Below, one piece after another: positions 1 through 5,881 of a stretch of 5,997 nucleotides of DNA. Positions within the stretch are counted from its first letter, which is position 1. Each line of letters begins with the position of its first letter. This stretch comes from Schleiferiaceae bacterium. Lineage in GTDB: Bacteria; Bacteroidota; Bacteroidia; Flavobacteriales; Schleiferiaceae. The translations under genes were made by a program, and so were the position numbers. Under the pieces are notes generated by a model. That model searched no databases, was not told where the DNA came from, and saw nothing but the letters and a program-made list of their open reading frames with translations. The stretch covers positions 1 to 5,997 of the forward strand of contig JALQUY010000093.1 in assembly GCA_023260615.1 (NCBI GenBank), given 5' to 3'.

Positions 1-1349
1 CGATACCGCTCAAGAGCGTTGTCGACCAAGCCCTCGTTTCCTGTCCGGAGGTGCATACAGTGCTGGTCCATCAGCGGACGCACGAGCACGTAGACATGGT
101 AGAAGGTCGGGACATTTGGTACCACGAGGCGCTGCCTGTCGATCCCACCCCCTTTCCCGCCGTGGAAATGGACGCGGAAGACCTCTTGTTCATTTTGTAC
201 ACCAGTGGGAGTACCGGCAAACCCAAGGGCGTGGTGCACACCTGCGGCGGCTACATGGTCTGGGCGACGTACACCTTCGTCAACGTTTTTCAGTACCAGC
301 CGGGCCAAATTCACTTCTGCACGGCCGACATCGGCTGGATTACGGGCCACAGCTACATCGTCTATGGTCCCTTGTGCGCGGGGGCGACGACCCTGCTTTT
401 TGAAGGCATTCCAACCTATCCAGAATGTGACCGGTTTTGGCACATCACGGAAAAGCACCAGGTGGACATCCTCTACACGGCGCCCACAGCGATTCGGAGT
501 TTGATGGCGGCCGGCCCCGAACTTCCTGACGCCTACCCCATGCCCAGCCTAAAAGTCCTGGGTACGGTCGGGGAGCCCATCAATGCCGAAGCCTGGCACT
601 GGTACGACCAGCACGTGGGCAAAGGACGTGTACCCATTGTGGACACCTGGTGGCAAACGGAAACGGGAGGCATCATGATCTCCAATTTGGCGGGGGTCAC
701 CGAGGCCAAACCCACCTACGCCACGCGACCCCTTCCCGGGGTGCAACCCCTTTTGGTGGATGAGCAGGGGCAGGTGATCCAGGGCAATGGGGTGTCGGGC
801 AACTTGTGCATGCGCTTCCCCTGGCCCGGTATGATACGAACCACCTACGGCGACCACGAACGCTGTCGACAGGCCTATTTTTCCACCTACCCTGGGCTCT
901 ACTTCACCGGGGATGGCTGCATTCGGGATGAAGAAGGTCTCTACCGCATCACGGGCCGCGTAGACGATGTGTTAAACGTGAGCGGCCACCGCATCGGGAC
1001 GGCCGAGGTGGAGAATGCCATCAACATGCATCCACAGGTGGTGGAATCCGCCATTGTGGGCTACCCGCATGACATCAAGGGCCAAGGGATTTACGCCTAT
1101 GTCATCCTACAAGGTGAAGAAAAAGAAGGGCTTCGGTCTGAAATTCTCGCCGAAGTCGTGCAGCACATCGGTGCCATTGCCAAGCCGGATAAAATTCAGT
1201 TTGTGCCGGGCTTGCCGAAGACACGTTCGGGCAAGATCATGCGCCGCATCCTCCGCAAAATAGCGGAAGGGGAACTGCAGCAGCTCGGCGACACGACGAC
1301 GCTGCTGGATCCTACCGTGGTCGAGGTGATAAAAGAGGGGCGGCTCTAG
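1..1349 (+). CDS. acs: Acetyl-CoA synthetase (acetate--CoA ligase, AMP-forming), 5'-truncated by the window edge
   Basis: This enzyme activates acetate with ATP to acetyl-AMP and transfers the acetyl group to CoA in the cytoplasm. The reading frame is open from base 3, so about 449 residues are present and roughly the first 190-200 of a normal 630-650 residue Acs are missing; the GTG at 51 is internal. Visible ANL-family motifs are the P-loop YTSGSTGKPKG (from 198), TVGEPIN (near 567), and WWQTETGG (from 648), whose Trp closes the pocket to acetate-sized acids in characterised Acs enzymes. The C-terminal hinge region follows, with TGD and GRVDDVLNVSGHRI (about 909-995). Next comes PKTRSGKIMRR, whose Lys (codon 1233-1235) is the adenylation-step lysine that protein acetyltransferases modify in known Acs enzymes. 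There is no frameshift. It ends in TAG and converges on the GNAT–nitrilase gene with an 18-base gap. Identification is secure; its own promoter lies outside the window. Confidence 0.96.
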   Translation, partial: IPLKSVVDQALVSCPEVHTVLVHQRTHEHVDMVEGRDIWYHEALPVDPTPFPAVEMDAEDLLFILYTSGSTGKPKGVVHTCGGYMVWATYTFVNVFQYQPGQIHFCTADIGWITGHSYIVYGPLCAGATTLLFEGIPTYPECDRFWHITEKHQVDILYTAPTAIRSLMAAGPELPDAYPMPSLKVLGTVGEPINAEAWHWYDQHVGKGRVPIVDTWWQTETGGIMISNLAGVTEAKPTYATRPLPGVQPLLVDEQGQVIQGNGVSGNLCMRFPWPGMIRTTYGDHERCRQAYFSTYPGLYFTGDGCIRDEEGLYRITGRVDDVLNVSGHRIGTAEVENAINMHPQVVESAIVGYPHDIKGQGIYAYVILQGEEKEGLRSEILAEVVQHIGAIAKPDKIQFVPGLPKTRSGKIMRRILRKIAEGELQQLGDTTTLLDPTVVEVIKEGRL

Positions 1350-1385
1350 GCCTCGTGCTCTTTGGCTTTAGGCCTCGCGCTTTTT
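1342..1385. repeat. 22-bp tandem repeat (two copies) spanning a convergent gene junction
   Basis: Two adjacent 22-base units, 1342-1363 and 1364-1385, agree at 19 of 22 positions (consensus GGCTYTAGGCCTCGYGCTYT, then TT). The first unit carries the acs stop codon and the second carries the stop codon of the opposing gene. Each unit contains the palindrome AGGCCT, so the two copies could pair as a 6-bp stem with a 16-base loop, followed by a T run on the + strand. The duplication is seen directly; a role in termination is only a guess. Confidence 0.6.
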
Positions 1386-2900
1386 CAGCTCAAAGAGGTC
1401 CAAGCGTCGGTCTTTGAGATTTCGAACGCTTCCTCGCGTGTGCAATTCGCGCAGCAGATCCAAGTCCACGTCGGCGATGAGAATCATCTCGGTGTTGGGC
1501 GTGGCTTCGGCCTTGATGCCATTGGATGGAAAGGCGAAGTCACAGGGGGTAAAGACCATGGATTGAGCGTATTGAATATCCATGTTTTCTACATTGGGGA
1601 GGTTGCCTACACTGCCAGCAATGGCCACATAGCACTCGTTCTCAATGGCACGTGCTTGGGCGCAATGCCGAACCCGCGAATACCCGTTCTGCGTATCCGT
1701 CAAGAAGGGAACAAAGAGGAGGTCCATGCCCTGGTCCGCCAAAAGGCGACTTAGTTCAGGGAACTCGGAGTCGTAACAGATGAGCACGCCCACTTTACCG
1801 CAATCGGTGTCAAAAACTTCCAACTTTTGCCCTCCTTGCATGCCCCAAACTTTGGCTTCGTCCGGGGTCACATGGAGTTTTTCGTAGCGCTCATAGCTAC
1901 CGTCCCTGCGGCAGAGGTAGCCCACATTGTAGAGTTTACCATCCCGCAATTCAGGCATACTGCCCGTGATAATATTGATGTTGTAGGAAATGGCCAGCTC
2001 TTGGAATTTGATCAGAATGGCTTCCGTGTGAAGGGCCAGGGAGCGAATAGCCTCGGCTTCCGACTTGTGGTTGTCTTTCGCCATGAGGGGGGCGTTGAAA
2101 AACTCTGGAAACAAGGCGAAATCCGATCGGTACCCAGATACCGCATCCACAAAAAACTCTACTTGCTTGAGCAAGTCCTGTAGGTCCGCATAGGCGCGCA
2201 TCTGCCATTGGACCAGCCCGATTCGGACTACCCGCTTGGTGGTAGTGGCGGACTCATTGGGTTCTTCAAAGTAAATATTGCTCCAGCGCAACAGGACGGC
2301 CATTCCTTGCGAATCTGCGTCTTGCGAGAGGTAGTTTTTTAAGGCTCGAACCGCCTGAAAATCATTGGAAAGTTGAAAGCTCAACACAGGGTCGTGGAGT
2401 TCTTTTCGCTTGACCGCTTCGATGTAGGCCTTGGGCGTCATATCTCCCGCATGGCTGTGGTAGCGCGGGATACGCCCGCCAAATACGATGCCTTTGAGAT
2501 TCAGTTTTTCGCAGAGTTCCTTCCGGTAATCGTAGAGGCGTCGCCCGAGTCGGAGGCCCCGGAATTCGGGTTGGATGAACACGTCGATGCCATACAGCAT
2601 ATCGCCGTGGCCTTGGTGTGTGGAAAACGTATATCCCCCAGTAATTTCTTCGTAGGTGTGCGGTTTGTTGGCGGTGGTTTCCATCACGCGGATAGATAGC
2701 GCACAGCCGGCGAGTTTTCCATTGATTTTGAGCACGACTTGCCCTTCTGGAAAGCGCTCAATAAGTGTGGCTATATGAGATTCTTTCCAGTAGGCTTCAG
2801 GCATACTGGGATAGGCCTGAATCATGGCCTTTTTGAGCTCTTGGTAATCGATTAATTGTAAGTATTCTAGCTCAATGCTCTGTATATCTTGAATGTCCAT
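1368..2900 (-). CDS. Fusion of a GNAT-type acetyltransferase domain and a carbon-nitrogen hydrolase (nitrilase superfamily)
   Basis: Residues 1 to about 205 resemble a GNAT acyltransferase: the acetyl-CoA binding region is PEFRGLRLGRRLYDYRKEL (111-129), with Arg where the usual RGxGxG loop has its first Gly after RGx. Residues about 225-505 form a nitrilase-superfamily amidohydrolase with the full Glu-Lys-Cys triad: E266 in FPEFF, K341 in YEKLHVTPDE and C375 in GVLICYDSEFPE. Such enzymes hydrolyse amides or transfer acyl groups through a cysteine thioester. Here an amidase or N-acyl role is plausible but the substrate is unknown. At 510 residues it matches the GNAT/carbon-nitrogen hydrolase fusions found in Bacteroidota. 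No signal peptide is visible, so it is probably cytoplasmic. The ATG at 2900 follows the upstream gene's stop by 3 bases with no Shine-Dalgarno sequence, suggesting coupled translation. The Asn-Pro rich stretch near 213-222 is a likely interdomain linker. Confidence 0.92.
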   Translation of the reverse strand: MDIQDIQSIELEYLQLIDYQELKKAMIQAYPSMPEAYWKESHIATLIERFPEGQVVLKINGKLAGCALSIRVMETTANKPHTYEEITGGYTFSTHQGHGDMLYGIDVFIQPEFRGLRLGRRLYDYRKELCEKLNLKGIVFGGRIPRYHSHAGDMTPKAYIEAVKRKELHDPVLSFQLSNDFQAVRALKNYLSQDADSQGMAVLLRWSNIYFEEPNESATTTKRVVRIGLVQWQMRAYADLQDLLKQVEFFVDAVSGYRSDFALFPEFFNAPLMAKDNHKSEAEAIRSLALHTEAILIKFQELAISYNINIITGSMPELRDGKLYNVGYLCRRDGSYERYEKLHVTPDEAKVWGMQGGQKLEVFDTDCGKVGVLICYDSEFPELSRLLADQGMDLLFVPFLTDTQNGYSRVRHCAQARAIENECYVAIAGSVGNLPNVENMDIQYAQSMVFTPCDFAFPSNGIKAEATPNTEMILIADVDLDLLRELHTRGSVRNLKDRRLDLFELKKREA

Positions 2901-2903
2901 GGG

Positions 2904-3824
2904 TTATAAATCAAAGTGCATCCCCGTTCGAGCGATGTGGTAGCCCAGCTTTTCAACGTGCTTGGATTCCCGGCTTTTGGGGTCGAGGAGGGGGTTGCTG
3001 TGGTTAAAGTGAATGAAGTAGAGCTTTGCTTTTTGCTCGGCAGGCCAGTCGCGGCTGAGGGCAAGCGTTTCGAGGACAAAAGGGTGGGGGATTTCGGCCA
3101 TGTTTCGGCCTGGAAGTTCACGGTCCGAATAAAACGTCGCATCCACCAAGGCATAGTCCACCGTCTGCAGCACGCTGTCCAAATCCGTCTCCCAACGCTC
3201 CCATTTGTCGATGTCCGGAAGGAAGAGCAGCCGCTTGTTGGGTCCTTGTACGATAAAGCCATAGGTGTCCGAAACTTCATCTCGATGCGGCACGGATAGG
3301 GCCTCTAGGTGACCGTTTTCCAGCAAAATGCGGTCCCCAGCGGTCCATGCTTGGGGCCAGATGTTCTGCACATCGCAGAGCTGCTTCCAGGGTTGATCGC
3401 GTTGTAAGAACTCGATCAGTCGAGGCGTTCCAAAGACCTCGACCAGCTGGCTGTTCATGGCTTCGCGGCCCAAATACATCAAACCCGTATAGTGGCCGAT
3501 GTGGGCGTGCGTGATGAAAATGCGCTTGGGCGCTTGCCCATTGTTGAGCTGGGTCAACGCGTTCCACTGGGCCGTGAGGTCGGGCGTGGCCTCCAGCAAG
3601 GAAGCCGGTCCATCGGCTTGGGTGATGCCCAAGGAGACCACGGCTTCGTGGGGCCGTGGCTGGCCTTTGGCATCCACGCAACAAGATTGGGTGCAGCCCA
3701 CTTGGGGACGACCGGCATCTTGGGCGGTGCCGAGGACGTGGACGCGCATTTGGGCACTCAGGGAGGCATGGAAACTTCCGCCGCCCAGTGCAAGGAAAAG
3801 AAGAAGGAGGTTGGAGAGGCGCAC
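2904..3824 (-). CDS. PqqB-like metallo-beta-lactamase-fold hydrolase, probably exported
   Basis: With the GTG start at 3824 the product is 306 residues. It opens with a clear signal peptide (MRLSNLLLLFLALGGG, then SFHASLSA, likely cut before Gln25). The mature part begins with VHVLGTAQDAGRPQVGC, like the start of PqqB, and has a cysteine cluster C44-x3-C48-C49 where PqqB carries a structural zinc site. The metal motif is THAHIGH (H106, H108, G110, H111), with Gly replacing the usual Asp of HxHxDH. Later candidate ligands are H180 (PHRDE), D204 (LPDID) and H272/H275 (HFNHSNPLL). A hydrolase or a PqqB-type oxidative role is possible; the substrate is unknown and no other pqq gene is in the window, so the symbol pqqB is not justified. 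The open frame runs on to a TTG at 3872, but that start would overlap the divergent gene and bury the signal peptide. An ATG at 3749 would remove the signal peptide. Confidence 0.85.
   Translation of the reverse strand: MRLSNLLLLFLALGGGSFHASLSAQMRVHVLGTAQDAGRPQVGCTQSCCVDAKGQPRPHEAVVSLGITQADGPASLLEATPDLTAQWNALTQLNNGQAPKRIFITHAHIGHYTGLMYLGREAMNSQLVEVFGTPRLIEFLQRDQPWKQLCDVQNIWPQAWTAGDRILLENGHLEALSVPHRDEVSDTYGFIVQGPNKRLLFLPDIDKWERWETDLDSVLQTVDYALVDATFYSDRELPGRNMAEIPHPFVLETLALSRDWPAEQKAKLYFIHFNHSNPLLDPKSRESKHVEKLGYHIARTGMHFDL
3747..3824 (-). other. Signal peptide region of the PqqB-like protein
   Basis: Codons 1-26 from the GTG give an Arg-containing n-region, a Leu-rich core (NLLLLFLALGGG) and an SLSA-Q end that fits signal peptidase I. 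There is no lipobox Cys. This supports export to the periplasm and supports the GTG over the TTG or ATG alternatives. Confidence 0.65.
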
Positions 3825-3827
3825 AGG

Positions 3828-3835
3828 TAAATTTA
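3828..3835 (-). promoter_or_regulatory. Candidate -7 box (TAAATTTA) for the PqqB-like/GNAT–nitrilase pair
   Basis: On the minus strand TAAATTTA matches the Bacteroidota -7 consensus TAnnTTTG at all but the last fixed position and ends 3 bases before the GTG at 3824. Transcription would therefore start at or next to the start codon. No convincing -33 TTTG is visible. The box is a perfect palindrome. Confidence 0.35.
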
Positions 3836-3851
3836 CGACCAATCGGGCACC

Positions 3852-3859
3852 TACCTTTG
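3852..3859 (+). promoter_or_regulatory. Candidate -7 box (TACCTTTG) for the FAD-dependent oxidoreductase
   Basis: TACCTTTG is an exact match to the Bacteroidota -7 consensus TAnnTTTG and ends 4 bases before the ATG at 3864. The expected initiation site falls at about the start codon, so the transcript would be leaderless or nearly so. A weak upstream partner, TTTA at 3832-3835, lies 16 bases before the box; no clear TTTG is present. Confidence 0.45.
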
Positions 3860-3863
3860 CCGC

Positions 3864-5438
3864 ATGCCGCAAGAGCTAGTTTTACGTGTTCGACCCGAAG
3901 AGGCTTTTGACGAAGCGGCCTTGCTGCGTTTACTTTCCCAAAAGCTCGGGCGATCGCCACGCTCCATCGCGGGCATGCACGTTCGCAAGCGTTCCATAGA
4001 TGCCCGTCAGCGTCAAGTGCTGTACAATCTGTCCATCGTCGTCTACGGTCAGGGGGAGGCTATTCCTGCCCTGCATCCCCAGCGACCCGACTACCCTATA
4101 GTTCAAGATGCTCCCGAAGTTCTCGTGGTGGGAGCGGGCCCAGCAGGGCTCTTTGCGGCTTTAGAGCTGATCTCCCTGGGTCTCAAGCCCATCGTCATCG
4201 AGCGCGGCAAGGATGTTCAGGGCCGCCGCCGGGACTTAAAAGCCATCACCATTCACCACAAGGTTAACCCGGACAGCAACTACTGCTTTGGGGAAGGCGG
4301 GGCTGGAACCTATTCGGATGGGAAACTCTACACCCGTTCCAAGAAGCGCGGCGACGTGCAACGCGTAATGGATTTGCTGGTGGCCTTTGGAGCGAGCCCA
4401 GATATTCTGGTGGACGCCCATCCGCACATTGGCACCAACAAACTTCCCAAGATCATTGAGCAGATGCGTGAAACCATTCGCCAGCAGGGGGGAGAGGTGC
4501 GCTTTGAAACCCGCATGACGGAGGTGCTCGTGGAAGCCGGTCGCGCCGTGGGCATTCGCTGCCAGACGGGCGAAGCACTCCGTGCCGAGGCGGTTCTGTT
4601 GGCGACGGGGCATTCGGCCCGGGATGTCTTTCGCGTGCTGCACCAGCAAGGCATTCTCATCGAAGCCAAGCCTTTTGCGCTGGGCGTCCGCGCCGAACAT
4701 CCACAGGCTGCGATTGACCGAATTCAATACCGCTGCGAAACCCGAGGCGAATTCTTGCCCCCCGCGCCGTACAGCCTAGTCAAGCAAGTCGATGGCCGTG
4801 GCGTCTATTCCTTCTGCATGTGCCCGGGCGGGGTGGTCGCGCCTTGTGCCACGGAACAGGAAGAAGTCGTGACCAACGGTTGGTCACCGTCCAAGCGGGA
4901 CCAAGCCACGGCCAATTCCGGGATTGTGGTGGAGTTGCGTTTGGAAGATTTTGCCCCCTATGCCGAACACGGCCCACTTGCGGGCGTCGAATTTCAAGCC
5001 GCCATTGAACGCAAGGCCTGGGAGCTGGCCGGAAAGACCCAAAAGGTGCCCATGCAGCGCATGACGGACTTTGTCCAAGGAAAAGTATCCACAGACCTTC
5101 CCAAGACCTCCTACCTACCAGGAGGAACGGCCGTGGATCTGGCCGAGGTGTTTCCAGAATTCCTAGTGCGCTGTTTGCGCGAAGGCTTCAAGGTCTTCAA
5201 CCAATCTATGCCCGGTTACCTTAGTGCTGACGCCATTTTGCACGCGCCTGAATCCCGAACGTCCTCTCCGGTCCGCATCCCGCGCGACGCGGAGACTTTA
5301 GAACACGTGGAACTCCAAGGCTTCTATCCATGCGGGGAAGGGGCAGGCTATGCGGGTGGGATTGTATCCGCCGCGATGGACGGTCAAAAGTGTGCGCAAA
5401 AAATCGCGGAGTCGATCCGCGCTCGGGGTCTCGCTTAA
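3864..5438 (+). CDS. FAD-dependent oxidoreductase (COG2509-type NAD(P)/FAD-binding dehydrogenase)
   Basis: A 524-residue cytoplasmic flavoprotein of the uncharacterised COG2509 type; its substrate is not known. Residues 1 to about 70 form a small N-terminal domain (starting MPQELVLRV, with KRSIDARQRQVLYNL at 42-56) typical of this family. The Rossmann dinucleotide fold begins at VLVVGAGPAGLFAALEL (86-102, GxGxxG at 90-95) and ends at E113 of VIERG, the usual ribose-binding acid. The family signature FGEGGAGTYSDGKLYTR lies at 142-158, the second nucleotide-contact motif LLATGHSARDVF at 245-256, and the C-terminal FAD motif CGEGAGYAGG at 490-499. The ATG start gives the N-terminus expected for the family, so no upstream start is needed. 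It is divergent from the PqqB-like gene by 39 bases and shares its last 4 bases with the convergent repeat-protein gene. Family assignment is firm; function is unknown. Confidence 0.93.
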   Translation: MPQELVLRVRPEEAFDEAALLRLLSQKLGRSPRSIAGMHVRKRSIDARQRQVLYNLSIVVYGQGEAIPALHPQRPDYPIVQDAPEVLVVGAGPAGLFAALELISLGLKPIVIERGKDVQGRRRDLKAITIHHKVNPDSNYCFGEGGAGTYSDGKLYTRSKKRGDVQRVMDLLVAFGASPDILVDAHPHIGTNKLPKIIEQMRETIRQQGGEVRFETRMTEVLVEAGRAVGIRCQTGEALRAEAVLLATGHSARDVFRVLHQQGILIEAKPFALGVRAEHPQAAIDRIQYRCETRGEFLPPAPYSLVKQVDGRGVYSFCMCPGGVVAPCATEQEEVVTNGWSPSKRDQATANSGIVVELRLEDFAPYAEHGPLAGVEFQAAIERKAWELAGKTQKVPMQRMTDFVQGKVSTDLPKTSYLPGGTAVDLAEVFPEFLVRCLREGFKVFNQSMPGYLSADAILHAPESRTSSPVRIPRDAETLEHVELQGFYPCGEGAGYAGGIVSAAMDGQKCAQKIAESIRARGLA

Positions 5439-5827
5439 CAGGCCCGAAGTTTAAAGAAGTACCAGAAGGCGAGGACTTTGTTTTCCTCGCTCATTCGGCC
5501 CAAGTAGCGGCCATCCGCACCGTAGAAGCGTTCTCCATCCAAACGGCCGATGTATTCCCCACTGGCCAGGTAGAAGCGGTCGTCTTGCATGCGCCCGATG
5601 TACGCGCCGTTGGCTTGGTAGAGGCGGTTGCCTTGCATTCGGGCCTCAAAGGTGCCGTTGCTCAAGTACATGCGCTCACCCGAAATCCGCAGCACAAATT
5701 CCCCGGTCGAACTGTACCAGCGCTCGCCGTCAAAGCGACCTTCGTACTGGCCATTGTCCGCATAAAAGCGCTGGGCCGCTGCCGGTAGGGCGATGGTGAG
5801 GAGGAGGGCAAAGAGGGTACGTTTCAC
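5435..5827 (-). CDS. Secreted six-repeat protein, similar in pattern to 5-fold beta-flower proteins
   Basis: A 130-residue protein of unknown function. The GTG start gives a classic signal peptide, MKRTLFALLLTIALPAAA followed by Gln19, with cleavage likely after one of the last alanines. The whole mature part is six back-to-back 16-residue repeats (residues 20-35, 36-51, 52-67, 68-83, 84-99, 100-115) of the form R-[FWML]-Y-x3-G-x-[YF]-x2-R-[FIML]-x3, followed by an aromatic tail ending WYFFKLRAC. Short beta hairpins with Tyr/Gly turns and a hydrophobic tail are typical of Bacteroidota proteins named 5-fold beta-flower; I make that link from the pattern, not from a search. It resembles a periplasmic or surface structural protein, and no catalytic residues are evident. 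The gene stops inside the TTAA that also ends the flavoprotein gene. Confidence 0.85.
   Translation of the reverse strand: MKRTLFALLLTIALPAAAQRFYADNGQYEGRFDGERWYSSTGEFVLRISGERMYLSNGTFEARMQGNRLYQANGAYIGRMQDDRFYLASGEYIGRLDGERFYGADGRYLGRMSEENKVLAFWYFFKLRAC
5483..5770 (-). repeat. Six in-frame 48-bp coding repeats
   Basis: Units lie at 5723-5770, 5675-5722, 5627-5674, 5579-5626, 5531-5578 and 5483-5530 in reading order. Each is exactly 48 bases with no insertion or deletion. They are diverged at DNA level but keep R-x-Y at the start, Gly at position 7 and Arg at position 12 in every copy, which points to old duplications held by selection on structure rather than recent slippage. Confidence 0.85.
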
Positions 5828-5831
5828 AGAG

Positions 5832-5839
5832 GAAAGGTA
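5832..5839 (-). promoter_or_regulatory. Candidate -7 box (TACCTTTC) for the six-repeat protein
   Basis: On the minus strand TACCTTTC differs from the TAnnTTTG consensus only at the last base and ends 4 bases before the GTG at 5827, the same spacing as at the flavoprotein gene. No convincing -33 element is seen. Confidence 0.35.
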
Positions 5840-5881
5840 TTACTTCCCACTGGCGTATTTTGTCTCTAATATCATCGTTAA

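Noticed and set aside
1348..1385. A strong intrinsic terminator between acs and the fusion gene
   Set aside because: The only stem available is 6 bp (AGGCCT with AGGCCT) around a 16-base loop, and the T run is separated from it by several bases; it is reported only as a repeat.
2373..2699. Long + strand open frame opposite the GNAT domain
   Set aside because: It lies wholly inside a well-supported gene on the other strand and shows no family motif; long antisense frames are expected in GC-rich coding DNA.
2904..3824. A PQQ cofactor biosynthesis locus
   Set aside because: Only a PqqB-like protein is present; none of the neighbours resembles PqqA, PqqC, PqqD or PqqE.
3825..3872. Start of the PqqB-like gene at the TTG at 3872 (322 residues)
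   Set aside because: It would overlap the divergent flavoprotein start by 9 bases and put 16 extra residues before a textbook signal peptide; the GTG at 3824 also has a promoter-like box at the right spacing.
3277..3960. 227-codon minus-strand frame overlapping both the PqqB-like gene and the flavoprotein
   Set aside because: Its translation is Arg/Pro-rich and lacks any domain, and it is out of frame with two convincing genes.
4236..4727. 163-codon minus-strand frame inside the flavoprotein gene
   Set aside because: It is the complement of a conserved flavoprotein core and has no recognisable features.
5483..5770. CRISPR-like or minisatellite array
   Set aside because: The 48-base units are in frame inside a protein with a signal peptide, are diverged at DNA level and have no spacers.
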